A stretch of DNA of 28,010 nt from Pseudomonadota bacterium. GTDB taxonomy: Bacteria > Pseudomonadota > Alphaproteobacteria > Caulobacterales > Caulobacteraceae. Positions 16,749 through 24,975 of the stretch are shown here, one piece after another (position 1 is the first letter of the stretch; every line of letters starts with the position of its first letter). The notes beneath the pieces were generated by a model that made no database searches, was not told the origin of the DNA, and saw only the letters and a list, made by a program, of their open reading frames with translations. Both the position numbers and the translations under genes were made by a program. The stretch spans positions 1-28,010 of the forward strand of contig JAEYTA010000092.1 of assembly GCA_023434265.1 (NCBI GenBank), read 5' to 3'.

Positions 16749-16798
16749 TTTCGCTTCCCGGCCCGCGGCTTCCCCCCGACGTGCGGTCCGGTTGAGAA

Positions 16799-16834
16799 GA
16801 AGGCCCGCCGACCTCCCCCCGTCGGCGGGCCTTC
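16799..16834. terminator. Hairpin ending the stress operon
   Basis: A perfect 14-bp stem, GAAGGCCCGCCGAC and GTCGGCGGGCCTTC, with an 8-nt loop, 50 bp past the lipoprotein stop. It has no long U-tract but is very stable. Confidence 0.78.
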
Positions 16835-16858
16835 GCCTGTCCGGGCCATGGTTCGCCC

Positions 16859-16886
16859 TTGCGCCGGGACGCGCGCCCTCTAGCAT
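16859..16886 (+). promoter_or_regulatory. Possible housekeeping promoter of the MHS transporter
   Basis: TTGCGC (16859-16864), 16 bp, TAGCAT (16881-16886), 30 bp before the transporter ATG. Partial match to -35/-10 boxes; sequence resemblance only. Confidence 0.3.
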
Positions 16887-16916
16887 CCCGCCCGCACCGA
16901 CGCGGGGAGGCGATCG

Positions 16917-18578
16917 ATGACGGCGACGGAAGACACGGCCGGCCGGGGGCCGGGCCTGCGGACCGTGGTGACGGCCTCGGCGGCCGGCACGGCCTTCGAG
17001 TGGTACGACTTCTTCGTCTTCGGCTCGCTGGCCACGGTGATCGCCCGCCACTTCTTCGCCGACGCCGGCGAGACGGTGGCCTACATCATGGCCCTGCTGA
17101 CCTTCGGTCTCGGCTTCGTGGTGCGGCCGCTGGGCGCGCTGGCCTTCGGCTGGTTCGGCGACCGGACCGGCCGCAAGACCACCTTCCTCGTCACCATCAC
17201 GCTGATGGGCCTGGCCACCGTGGCCATCGGCCTGCTGCCCGACTACGGCCAGATCGGCCTGGCCGCGCCGGTCCTGCTGCTGGTCATGCGCATGCTGCAG
17301 GGCTTCGCCCTGGGCGGCGAGTACGGCGGGGCGGCGATCTATGTGGCCGAGCACGCGCCGATGGGACGGCGCGGCTACCTGACCGGCTGGATCCAGACCA
17401 CCGCGGCCTTCGGCCTGATCGGCGCGCTGGTGGTGATCCTCGCGACCCGGGCGGCCGTCGGGGCGGAAGCCTTCGACGACTGGGGCTGGCGCATCCCCTT
17501 CCTGCTCTCGGCCCTGCTGCTGGCCATCTCCCTGTGGATCCGCCTGCGGCTCAACGAGAGCCCCGCCTTCCGCCGCATGGAGGCCGAGAGCGACGAGCGC
17601 CGCGCGCCCTTCCGCGAGGCCTTCCTGACGTGGCGCAACGGCCGCTTCGTCCTGCTCGCCCTGTTCGGCGTCATGATCGCCCAGGGCGCGGTCTGGTACT
17701 GCGGCTATTTCTACACCCGCTTCTTCATGGAGCGGGTGCTGAAGGTCGACACCAACACGGTCGACCAGCTGGTGCTGGCCCTGACGGTCGCCTCGGCCGG
17801 GCTGTACGTCTTCTTCGGCTGGCTGTCGGACCGCGTCGGCCGCAAGCCGGTGATGCTGTTCGGCATGATCCTGGCCCTGGTCGCCTTCTTCCCCGGCTTC
17901 CAGGCCCTGACGCGGGCGGCCAATCCGGCCCTGGCGGAGGCCCAGGCCGCGGCCCCGGTGGCCGTCGTCGCCGACACCGCGACCTGCGCCCTGCAGTTCG
18001 ATCCGATCGGCAAGGCGGCGTTTTCCAGCAGCTGCGACATCGCCAAGAGCGTGCTGTCCAACGCCGGGGTGTCCTACGCCAACGTCGCGGCCCCGCCGGG
18101 GTCGGTCGCGGTGGTGCGCGTCGGCGCGGCCGAGGTCGCCTCGGTCGACGGCCGCGCCCTTGACCCGGCCGCGCTCAAGGCCGCCCGGGCGGACGTCGAG
18201 GCGCGCATCAGGGCGGCGCTGGCGGCGGCCGGCTATCCCGCCGCCGCCGATCCGGTCCGGATCAACCTGCCCCTGGTCTTCGCCATCCTGATGGTCTTCA
18301 TGGTCGCCGCCACCGCCCTCTACGGTCCGCAGGCCGCGGCCCTGGTCGAGCTGTTCCCGACGCGGGTGCGCTACACGGCCATGAGCCTGCCCTACAACAT
18401 CGGCACCGGCTGGGTCGGCGGCCTGCTGCCCGCGGCCAGCTTCGCCCTCGTGGCCTGGTCTGGGAACATCTACTTCGGCCTGTGGTATTCGGTCTTCTTC
18501 ACCGTGATCGCCGTGCTTGTCAGCCTGCTCTGGCTGCCGGAGACGCGCCATCGCGACCTGAACACGATCGAGACCTGA
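16917..18578 (+). CDS. MFS transporter, metabolite:H+ symporter (MHS) type
   Basis: A 553-residue inner-membrane transporter. Seen: the MHS start AGTAFEWYDFFVFG, the cytoplasmic signature GDRTGRK (about residues 81-87) between TM2 and TM3, MRMLQGFALGGEYGGA in TM4, a repeat of the signature as SDRVGRK (304-310) between TM8 and TM9, and FPTRVRYTAMSLPYNIG near TM11. Family members carry organic acids, betaine or proline with protons. Unusual is an extra stretch of about 115 residues (about 331-448) between TM9 and TM10, on the periplasmic side, with two cysteines (C357 and C373). GGGGAGG precedes the ATG. It lies 34 bp before the semialdehyde dehydrogenase and is probably in one operon with it, hinting at import of a related carboxylic acid. 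Confidence 0.9.
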   Translation: MTATEDTAGRGPGLRTVVTASAAGTAFEWYDFFVFGSLATVIARHFFADAGETVAYIMALLTFGLGFVVRPLGALAFGWFGDRTGRKTTFLVTITLMGLATVAIGLLPDYGQIGLAAPVLLLVMRMLQGFALGGEYGGAAIYVAEHAPMGRRGYLTGWIQTTAAFGLIGALVVILATRAAVGAEAFDDWGWRIPFLLSALLLAISLWIRLRLNESPAFRRMEAESDERRAPFREAFLTWRNGRFVLLALFGVMIAQGAVWYCGYFYTRFFMERVLKVDTNTVDQLVLALTVASAGLYVFFGWLSDRVGRKPVMLFGMILALVAFFPGFQALTRAANPALAEAQAAAPVAVVADTATCALQFDPIGKAAFSSSCDIAKSVLSNAGVSYANVAAPPGSVAVVRVGAAEVASVDGRALDPAALKAARADVEARIRAALAAAGYPAAADPVRINLPLVFAILMVFMVAATALYGPQAAALVELFPTRVRYTAMSLPYNIGTGWVGGLLPAASFALVAWSGNIYFGLWYSVFFTVIAVLVSLLWLPETRHRDLNTIET

Positions 18579-18612
18579 GACGTTTCCCTTCCTCCCCGAA
18601 GCGGACCCCGCC

Positions 18613-20061
18613 ATGACCCAAGCCCGAGACGCCGGCCTGAAGCTGTTGCGCGAGCACGCCCTGATCGCCGGCCAGCCGACGACCTCCGACGCCCGCATCG
18701 CCGTCGACGACCCCGCCACGGGCGAGATCATCGGCCATGTGCCGGATCTGGGCGCGGCCGAGACGGAGCGCGCCATCCGGGCCGCCGCCGAGGCCTTTCC
18801 GGCGTGGTCGGGAACCAGCCCGCACGAGCGCGCCGCCGTCCTGCGCGACTGGGCCCGGCGAATCGACGACAAGGCGGAGGCGCTGGCGGCGCTCATGGCG
18901 CTGGAGAACGGCAAGCCGTTCGAGGAGGCGAAAGGGGAAGTCGCCTACGCCAACGGCTTCATCAAGTGGTTCGCGGGCGAGGCCGAGCGCCTGCTGGGCG
19001 AGACCCAGGACACGCCGCTGGGCCACCTGATCCTGACCTTCCGCGAGGCGGTGGGGCCCTGCGCCTTCATCACCCCGTGGAACTTCCCGGCCGCCATGCT
19101 GACTCGCAAACTGGGACCCGCCTTCGCCGCCGGCTGCACGGCGGTGGTCAAGCCGGCCAGCCAGACGCCGTTCACCGCCATCGCCTTGGCCGAACTGGCT
19201 TACGAGGCCGGCGTACCCGAGGGGGCGCTCAGCGTGGTCACCGGCGACGCGGCGACCATCGGCGGCGTGCTGACCGCCTCGCCGCTGATCCGAAAGCTCA
19301 GCTTCACCGGCTCGACCCCGGTCGGCCGCCTGCTGGCCGAGCAGTGCGCCCCGACGCTGAAGCGGGTGTCGATGGAACTGGGCGGGGCCGCGCCGCTGAT
19401 CGTCTTCGCCGACGCCGACCTCGACCAGGCCGTGGCCGAGACCATCAAGGGCAAGTTCCGCAACTCCGGCCAGACCTGCGTCTGCCCCAACCGGGTCTAT
19501 ATCGAGGCTTCGGTCGCCGAGGCGTACGCCGGGAAGCTGGCCGGAGCGGTCGCGGCCCTGCCGGTCGGGTCCGCCTTCGAGCCGGGGGTCAAGGTCGGGC
19601 CGCTGATCGAGGACAAGGCCATCGCCAAGGTCGAGGCGCATCTGGAGAAGACCCGCGCCGCCGGCGGCCGGGTGCTGACCGGCGGGGCGCGGCACGAGCG
19701 CGGCGGGCGCTTCTTCCAGCCGACGGTGACGCTGGGGGGCGACGACGCCCTGTTCCGCGAGGAGGAAACCTTCGGACCGCTGGTCCCGGTCTTCTCCTTC
19801 GACAGCGAGGAGGAGGTTCTGGAGAAGGCCAACGCCTCGTCCTTCGGCCTCGCCTCCTACCTGTTCACCCGCGACCTCGACCGGGCCATGCGCATCGGCC
19901 GCCGCATCGAGGCCGGCATGTGCGGCGTCAACACCGGCCTCATCTCCACCCCCGTCGCCCCCTTCGGCGGCGTCAAGCAGTCCGGCTACGGCCGCGAGGG
20001 CTCCGTGCACGGCATCGACGAATACGTGGACATCAAGGCGGTGACGCTGGCGTTGCGCTAG
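18613..20061 (+). CDS. gabD: NAD(P)-dependent succinate-semialdehyde dehydrogenase (GabD type)
   Basis: A 482-residue aldehyde dehydrogenase. The closest recognisable branch is GabD, which oxidises succinate semialdehyde to succinate in 4-aminobutyrate breakdown. Seen: FITPWNFPAAMLTRK (N157), FTGSTPVGRLL, ELGGAAPLIVF with the general base E255, and NSGQTCVCPNRVY with the catalytic C289 plus C291, the cysteine pair typical of this branch. PFGGVKQSGYGREGS near the end is also GabD-like. The related glutarate semialdehyde cannot be excluded as substrate. No GABA transaminase gene is nearby. The stop overlaps the stop of the convergent gene by 4 bp at CTAG. Confidence 0.88.
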   Translation: MTQARDAGLKLLREHALIAGQPTTSDARIAVDDPATGEIIGHVPDLGAAETERAIRAAAEAFPAWSGTSPHERAAVLRDWARRIDDKAEALAALMALENGKPFEEAKGEVAYANGFIKWFAGEAERLLGETQDTPLGHLILTFREAVGPCAFITPWNFPAAMLTRKLGPAFAAGCTAVVKPASQTPFTAIALAELAYEAGVPEGALSVVTGDAATIGGVLTASPLIRKLSFTGSTPVGRLLAEQCAPTLKRVSMELGGAAPLIVFADADLDQAVAETIKGKFRNSGQTCVCPNRVYIEASVAEAYAGKLAGAVAALPVGSAFEPGVKVGPLIEDKAIAKVEAHLEKTRAAGGRVLTGGARHERGGRFFQPTVTLGGDDALFREEETFGPLVPVFSFDSEEEVLEKANASSFGLASYLFTRDLDRAMRIGRRIEAGMCGVNTGLISTPVAPFGGVKQSGYGREGSVHGIDEYVDIKAVTLALR

Positions 20062-21248
20062 CTGTCGTCGGTCAGGGGCCAAAGCCGGTCGACCGGGCGC
20101 TCGAGCACCCGCGCCGCCGCCGGGTGAAGCACTGCGGGCGACAGTCGCCCGCCCTCCGCCGCCGCCAGAAGCCACGGCTCGATCGAGCCGCCCGAGCGCG
20201 ACCAGCGGTCCTGCCGCAGCAGGCCGTAAAGGCCCGCCGCCAGCACATGCATGCCGTCGTCGGACAGCCGCCAGCGGTCGGCCGGGTTGCGCGCCACGCC
20301 CATCGCCTCGCTGACCATCTGGTCGAGGGCCTGACAGAGGTCCTCGTTCAGCATCCCCTCAAGGGTGGTGTAGCCCCAGCGCGGGTCGTGTTCGGACACG
20401 ATGAGCGGGATCAGCGGGTCGCGGGCCAGCACCTCCAGCGCCGCCGTCGCCGCGGGACCGTCCATCGGCACGGGTGGATGCAGCAGTTCGTGCGCGGCGA
20501 TGCGCACCGTGTTGGCGACATCGTATTCGTGGGACTGCAGGAAGCGCTGGCCTCGCACCTTGATCCCGTGTGGCTTGGAGAAGTGCAGGGCGGTGATTTC
20601 GATCGCCGGATCGAAGGTGCGGCCGGTCAGCTTCTCTTCGACGCGGATGACGTCGAAGGCGGGCAGGCTGTCCCTCAGCCGCCGCACCCCGGCCTCCAGC
20701 GCCGCGCCCGCACGCTCGCGCCGGAAGCCGGCGAAGTCCGCGACCCTCATCGCCTCGAACACCGACCGGATCCGCCCGGCCTTGCCGACGAACCAGCCCC
20801 AGTCGCCTTCGTTCCAGTAGGGCCCGGCCCGGAAGGCTGCGCCCATGCTGGCCTCCGGATCGGCCAGGGCGGCGATCACGTCGTCGAGTGTCCGGTCCCG
20901 CCCCGCGTGCGACAGCAGGAGCGCCAGGTTCGGCGACAGCAGGCCGACGCCGTCGCCCTCCGCCGCCTGCCACAGGGCCGGCACGGCCTCCCGGATGTCC
21001 GGCGGCAGGCGCGGCGCGAACAGTTCGACGTCGGCGGCGTAGTAGCGGGTGTAGAGCTCGCGCCCGGACAGCGGGCCCCAGAAGGCGATGGCGTCCTGCC
21101 CCTCCGAACCGTCGACCCTCCACTCGGTCCGGCTGCCGGAGGACGCGGCGGCCTGGGCGCGAGCGACGGCGGGGGCGAACAAGGTCGCGGTCGGGGCCAC
21201 GGCCAGCGGGGCGGCGAGGGCGGCGGAAAGCAGGGATCGTCGGTCCAT
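20058..21248 (-). CDS. Exported protein with HELLH metallopeptidase-like motif, function unknown
   Basis: A 396-residue protein not matched to a named family by me. Seen: a signal peptide (MDRRSLLSAALAAPLAV through AVARAQA, cleavage near residue 32), then a mostly helical body. At residues 253-257 is HELLH in the context VRIAAHELLHPP, the zinc-binding HExxH pattern, and about 65 residues later an acidic helix (EDLCQALDQMVSEAM) could offer a third zinc ligand, as in gluzincins. ATG 21248 is preferred to GTG 21254 because it begins the signal peptide. It follows the AraC-type gene by 10 bp, so it is the last gene of an lrp-araC string. A periplasmic peptidase role is inferred from the motif alone. 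Confidence 0.8.
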   Translation of the reverse strand: MDRRSLLSAALAAPLAVAPTATLFAPAVARAQAAASSGSRTEWRVDGSEGQDAIAFWGPLSGRELYTRYYAADVELFAPRLPPDIREAVPALWQAAEGDGVGLLSPNLALLLSHAGRDRTLDDVIAALADPEASMGAAFRAGPYWNEGDWGWFVGKAGRIRSVFEAMRVADFAGFRRERAGAALEAGVRRLRDSLPAFDVIRVEEKLTGRTFDPAIEITALHFSKPHGIKVRGQRFLQSHEYDVANTVRIAAHELLHPPVPMDGPAATAALEVLARDPLIPLIVSEHDPRWGYTTLEGMLNEDLCQALDQMVSEAMGVARNPADRWRLSDDGMHVLAAGLYGLLRQDRWSRSGGSIEPWLLAAAEGGRLSPAVLHPAAARVLERPVDRLWPLTDDS

Positions 21249-21258
21249 GCACACGGCC

Positions 21259-21981
21259 TTAGCGGTCCGTGCGCGCTCCGGATTGAACCGACTTGATGCG
21301 GAGCCGCCCCGGCGTCTGGCCCGTCAGCGCCATCACGGTGCGGTTCATATGGGCCTGGTCGGCGAAGCCCAGCTCCGCCGCCAGCGCCGCCGGGGGATCG
21401 CCCCGCGTGGTCAGGGCGCGCGCGGCGCGCAGCGCCCGCTGCTCGGCGCGGTAGCGGCGCGGCGGCGTCCCGAACGCCTGCCGGAACCCCCGGCTGACGG
21501 TCTCCGGCGCCAGGCCATTCGTCTCGGCCCAGCGCTCCAGCCCCTGTCCCGGATCGCGGCGCAGGGTCTCCGCCAGCCGGTCGGGCCAGTCGTCCAGCGC
21601 CGCCTCCAGCGGCCGGGCCCCCGCGGCCAGCCGGCGCGCGGCCTCATGCACATCCCGCTCGGCCGCCCGCGCCACCGCGTCGGGATCGTCGACCTCCGCG
21701 AGTGCGAAGGGGGCGGCGAAGGTCAGGGGCAGGTTCAGCACCCGCGCGCCCGCGCCGGAGAAGGCGTCCATGTGCGATTCCCACGCCCCGTGGATCAGCA
21801 CCTGCCCCGGCTGCGCGCGGAACCGGCCCCGGTCCCCCGCTTCCAGATAGCCGCCGGCCAGCACCACGGCCGCATAGGCCTGCGCGTGCCTGTGCCGCTC
21901 CATGCGGCCGCCGGCGCTCAGAAATTGGAAGGGCGAGTGGCGCACACGCCGAAGGTGGGGCTCCTTGTGTCGGGCGTCCAC
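21259..21981 (-). CDS. AraC-family transcriptional regulator
   Basis: A 240-residue regulator with an N-terminal cupin-like sensor (about residues 15-100, with HRHAQAYAAVVLAGGYLEAGDRGRF and the metal-site-like HIGAWESH-type segment reading HGAWESH) and a C-terminal double helix-turn-helix (about 150-235, ending LGFADQAHMNRTVMALTGQTPGRLR). The start is GTG 21981, which directly follows the Lrp stop (TGA-G-GTG), so translation is likely coupled. The ligand is unknown. The downstream HELLH protein is 10 bp away and may be its target or partner. Confidence 0.88.
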   Translation of the reverse strand: MDARHKEPHLRRVRHSPFQFLSAGGRMERHRHAQAYAAVVLAGGYLEAGDRGRFRAQPGQVLIHGAWESHMDAFSGAGARVLNLPLTFAAPFALAEVDDPDAVARAAERDVHEAARRLAAGARPLEAALDDWPDRLAETLRRDPGQGLERWAETNGLAPETVSRGFRQAFGTPPRRYRAEQRALRAARALTTRGDPPAALAAELGFADQAHMNRTVMALTGQTPGRLRIKSVQSGARTDR

Positions 21982-21982
21982 C

Positions 21983-22459
21983 TCAAACCGGCAACGCCCC
22001 CCGTTTGACCACCGTGCGCATGGCCACGCTGGAGGACACCCGGCTGACGCCCGGGATGCGGGTCAGTTCGCGCGAGTGGACCCGCTCGAGGTCGTCGACG
22101 TCGCGCACCACGAGGCGCAGCAGATAGTCCGAGCCGCCGGTCATCAGATAGCACTCGACCACCTCGGGCACCGCCGCGATGGCCGTCTCGAAGGCGGTCA
22201 GCGCCGCCTCCGCCTGGGACGAAAGGGTCACCGTCACAAAGACGCTGATCGGGAGGCCGACCGCCCGCTCGTTGATGATCGCCGTGTAGCGGCTGATCAC
22301 CTCGGCCGCCTCGAGCGCGCGCAGGCGGCGCAGGCAGGCGCTCTCGGACAGGTTCACCGCCTTGGCCAGGTCGGCGTTGGTCATCCGCCCGTCGGCCTGC
22401 AGGGCGCGGATCATGCGGCGGTCGGTGTCGTCGAGGGCGACGGCGGAAATCGTCTTCAA
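21983..22459 (-). CDS. Lrp/AsnC-family transcriptional regulator
   Basis: A 158-residue Lrp/AsnC regulator. Seen: an N-terminal helix-turn-helix (LDDTDRRMIRALQADGRMTNADLAKAVNLSESACLRRLRALE) and a C-terminal RAM ligand-binding domain (VFVTVTLSSQ, VPEVVECYLMTGGSDYLLRLVVRD). In alphaproteobacteria such a gene divergent from ald usually encodes its alanine-responsive activator. The start is uncertain: the frame is open to 22588, but that would run through the operator; TTG 22459 gives the normal family length and has a GAGG upstream. A perfect 17-bp palindrome begins 11 bp upstream of this start. Confidence 0.9.
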   Translation of the reverse strand: MKTISAVALDDTDRRMIRALQADGRMTNADLAKAVNLSESACLRRLRALEAAEVISRYTAIINERAVGLPISVFVTVTLSSQAEAALTAFETAIAAVPEVVECYLMTGGSDYLLRLVVRDVDDLERVHSRELTRIPGVSRVSSSVAMRTVVKRGALPV

Positions 22460-22470
22460 GGCAAGCCTCG

Positions 22471-22487
22471 TTCGCAGATTCTGCGAA
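22471..22487. promoter_or_regulatory. Palindromic operator between lrp and ald
   Basis: TTCGCAGATTCTGCGAA is a perfect 7-3-7 inverted repeat with an AT-rich centre, in the shape of Lrp/AsnC-family sites. It lies 11 bp before the lrp start and 118 bp before the ald start. Confidence 0.75.
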
Positions 22488-22605
22488 TGTAGCGCGCGTG
22501 CGCGCGGAAAAGAACAGGAACCTGCGGCCGCACCGGGACTAGATTGCGCCGCGAAGCGAGCCGCCCGCAGAGCCGGCCGCGCCCCCATCAGACGAGGAAA
22601 CTCCC

Positions 22606-23724
22606 ATGCGCGTCGGCGTCCCCAAGGAGATCAAGAAGAACGAGCACCGCATCGGCCTGACGCCGACCGCCGTGCGCGAATACGTGGCCCACGGCCACCA
22701 GGTCTCGGTCGAGGGCGGGGCCGGCCTCGGCGCTGGCTTCACCGACGAGGACTATGTCAGGGCCGGCGCGAAGATCGTCGCCACCGCGGCCGAAATCTTC
22801 GCCGACAACGACATGATCGTGAAGGTCAAGGAGCCCCAGATGGTCGAGTGGGAGATGCTCCGCGAGGACCAGATCCTGTTCACCTACCTGCACCTCGCGC
22901 CCGATCCCGAGCAGACCAAGGGCCTGCTGGCGTCGAAGTGCGCCGCCGTCGCCTACGAAACCGTCACCGACGCCAAGGGCGGCCTGCCGCTGCTGGCCCC
23001 GATGTCCGAGGTCGCCGGCCGCATCGCCGTCTTCTCGGCCGCCGAGACCCTGCTCAAGCACAACGGCGGCATGGGCCTGCTGTTCTGCGGCGTGCCGGGC
23101 GTGGCCCCGGCCCGCGTGCTGGTGCTGGGCGGCGGCGTGGTCGGCTTCAACGCCGCGCGCATGGCCATGGGCCTCGGCGCCGAGGTGGTGGTGCTGGAGC
23201 GCTCCATCCCGCGCATGGCCTACATCGACGAGGTCACCAACGGCCGCGTGGTGACCCGCTATTCCTCGATCGGCGCGATCGAGGAGGAACTGGTCAAGGC
23301 CGACGTCATCATCGGCGCCGTGCTCGTGCCGGGCGCCGAGGCGCCCAAGCTGATCAAGCGCGAGCACCTGAAGCAGATGAAGCCGGGTTCGGTGCTGGTC
23401 GACGTGGCCATCGACCAGGGCGGCTGCTTCGAGACCTCGAAGCCGACCACCCACGCGGACCCGACCTACGTCGTCGACGGCGTCGTCCACTACTGCGTCG
23501 CCAACATGCCCGGCGCCGCGCCGCGCACCTCGTCGGAGGCCCTCAACAACGCCACCCTGCCCTTCGGCCTGGCGCTGGCCAACAAGGGCCTCGAGGCGCT
23601 CAAGGAAAACCCGCACCTCGCCCGCGGCCTGAACGTGCTTAAGGGCGAGATCACCTATCCGGCCGTGGCCGAGGCCATGGGCCTGTCGTGGAGCGATCCG
23701 TTCGGGGTGTGGGCGAAGGGGTAA
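22606..23724 (+). CDS. ald: Alanine dehydrogenase
   Basis: A 372-residue NAD-dependent alanine dehydrogenase, which interconverts L-alanine with pyruvate and ammonia. Seen: MRVGVPKEIKKNEHRIGLTP with R15, the substrate-site K75 (IVKVKEP), H96 (FTYLHLA), the NAD-binding VLVLGGGVVGFNAA (about residues 171-184), and D270 in VDVAIDQGG. The length is typical. GAGGAAA lies 6 bp before the ATG. It is divergent from an Lrp-type regulator with a palindrome between them, the usual arrangement for alanine-induced ald. The 3' end runs into an inverted-repeat element. Confidence 0.97.
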   Translation: MRVGVPKEIKKNEHRIGLTPTAVREYVAHGHQVSVEGGAGLGAGFTDEDYVRAGAKIVATAAEIFADNDMIVKVKEPQMVEWEMLREDQILFTYLHLAPDPEQTKGLLASKCAAVAYETVTDAKGGLPLLAPMSEVAGRIAVFSAAETLLKHNGGMGLLFCGVPGVAPARVLVLGGGVVGFNAARMAMGLGAEVVVLERSIPRMAYIDEVTNGRVVTRYSSIGAIEEELVKADVIIGAVLVPGAEAPKLIKREHLKQMKPGSVLVDVAIDQGGCFETSKPTTHADPTYVVDGVVHYCVANMPGAAPRTSSEALNNATLPFGLALANKGLEALKENPHLARGLNVLKGEITYPAVAEAMGLSWSDPFGVWAKG

Positions 23725-23737
23725 GGTCGAGGGATTA

Positions 23738-23818
23738 GGGACTGGGGATTAGGGACTAGGGGCGGCGCTGATCGAAAAGGCGCTCCGCTTCCTTCCCTAA
23801 TCCCTAATCCCCAATCCC
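23738..23818. repeat. Inverted repeat of GGGATTAGGG-type phrases
   Basis: The arm 23738-23761 and the reverse complement of 23795-23818 agree at 22 of 24 positions. Both are made of short phrases such as GGGATTAGGG and GGGGATT, and the left side holds an extra copy. The loop is 33 nt. It begins 13 bp after the ald stop and may end ald transcription or be a dispersed intergenic repeat. Confidence 0.75.
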
Positions 23819-23863
23819 TCCTCCGCCTGTAATTCGCCGCTCTCCTGCGGCATAAGCCCGGCG

Positions 23864-24925
23864 ATGAAGTTTCTCGACCAGGCCAAGATCTACATTCGCT
23901 CCGGCAACGGCGGCGCGGGCGCCGTGTCGTTCCGGCGCGAGAAGTTCATTCCGCATGGCGGCCCCGACGGGGGCGACGGCGGCAAGGGCGGCGATGTCTG
24001 GATCGTCGCCGTCGACGGGCTGAACACCCTGATCGACTACCGCTACCAGCAGCATTTCAAGGCCCAGACCGGCCACCACGGCCAGGGCCGCCAGATGCAC
24101 GGCGCCAAGGGCGAGGACGTCATCCTCAAGGTCCCGGTCGGCACCCAGGTGCTGGACGAGGACAAGGAGACGGTGCTGCTCGACATGGATCGCGCCGGCA
24201 TGACCGAACTGCTGCTGAAGGGCGGGAACGGCGGCTGGGGCAACGTCCGCTTCAAGGGCCCGCAGAACCAGGCCCCGACCCACGCCAACCCCGGCCAGGA
24301 AGGCCAGGAGCGGTGGATCTGGCTGCGTCTCAAGCTGATCGCCGACGTCGGCCTCGCCGGCCTGCCCAACGCCGGCAAGTCGACCTTCCTCGCCGCCGCC
24401 TCCGCGGCGCGGCCCAAGATCGCCGACTATCCCTTCACCACCCTGTCGCCCAATCTCGGCATGGTCGACCTCAGCCCGTCCGAACGGTTCGTCATCGCCG
24501 ACATCCCCGGCCTGATCGAGGGCGCGCACGAGGGCGCCGGCATCGGCACCCGCTTCCTCGGCCACGTCGAGCGTTCGGGCTGCCTGATCCACCTGATCGA
24601 CGGCACCCAAGAGGACGTCGCCAGGGCGTACCGCATCATCCGCCACGAACTGGAGGCCTACGGCGCCGGCTTGGGCGAGAAGCCCGAAATCCTCGCCCTG
24701 AACAAGATCGACGCCCTGACCCCCGAGCTGCGCGAGGAGAAGGCCGCCGAACTGGAGGCCGTGGCGGGCCGGCGGCCCTACCTCGTCTCCGGCGTCTCCG
24801 GCGAGGGCGTCCCCGAACTGCTCCGCGCCGCCTGGGCCGAGGTCCGCCGCCAGCGCGGCGAGACGGTCCTCGACAGCGTCGACTCCGAAACCGTGGTCGA
24901 GACGCCGGGCGGCTGGACGCCTTGA
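23864..24925 (+). CDS. obgE: Ribosome-associated GTPase ObgE/CgtA
   Basis: A 353-residue essential GTPase that acts in 50S ribosome assembly and stress adaptation; the Caulobacter orthologue is CgtA. Seen: a glycine-rich Obg fold (about residues 1-158, with GGPDGGDGGKGGDV), the P-loop GLPNAGKST (166-174), the switch segment DYPFTTLSPNLG, DIPGLIEGAHEGAGIG (213-228), NKID (280-283) and the SGVSGEG loop. The C-terminal tail is short and acidic to neutral. The ATG at 23864 starts at the conserved MKFLDQAKIYI. It opens a same-strand run of housekeeping genes to the window end. Confidence 0.98.
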   Translation: MKFLDQAKIYIRSGNGGAGAVSFRREKFIPHGGPDGGDGGKGGDVWIVAVDGLNTLIDYRYQQHFKAQTGHHGQGRQMHGAKGEDVILKVPVGTQVLDEDKETVLLDMDRAGMTELLLKGGNGGWGNVRFKGPQNQAPTHANPGQEGQERWIWLRLKLIADVGLAGLPNAGKSTFLAAASAARPKIADYPFTTLSPNLGMVDLSPSERFVIADIPGLIEGAHEGAGIGTRFLGHVERSGCLIHLIDGTQEDVARAYRIIRHELEAYGAGLGEKPEILALNKIDALTPELREEKAAELEAVAGRRPYLVSGVSGEGVPELLRAAWAEVRRQRGETVLDSVDSETVVETPGGWTP

Positions 24926-24975
24926 TTCCGACGTGAAGCGCCGCTGTTCTTCCCGCTGAACGGGAGGGCAGGATC

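Noticed and set aside
16110..18914. 934-codon minus-strand frame opposite phyK and the transporter
   Set aside because: Antisense of clearly conserved genes; composition is that of a shadow frame.
18804..21296. 830-codon plus-strand frame across the dehydrogenase and the HELLH gene
   Set aside because: Shifted or antisense frame; no domain pattern.
22460..22588. 43-residue N-terminal extension of the Lrp regulator
   Set aside because: It would cross the palindrome and exceed the normal family length; a TTG at 22459 fits better.
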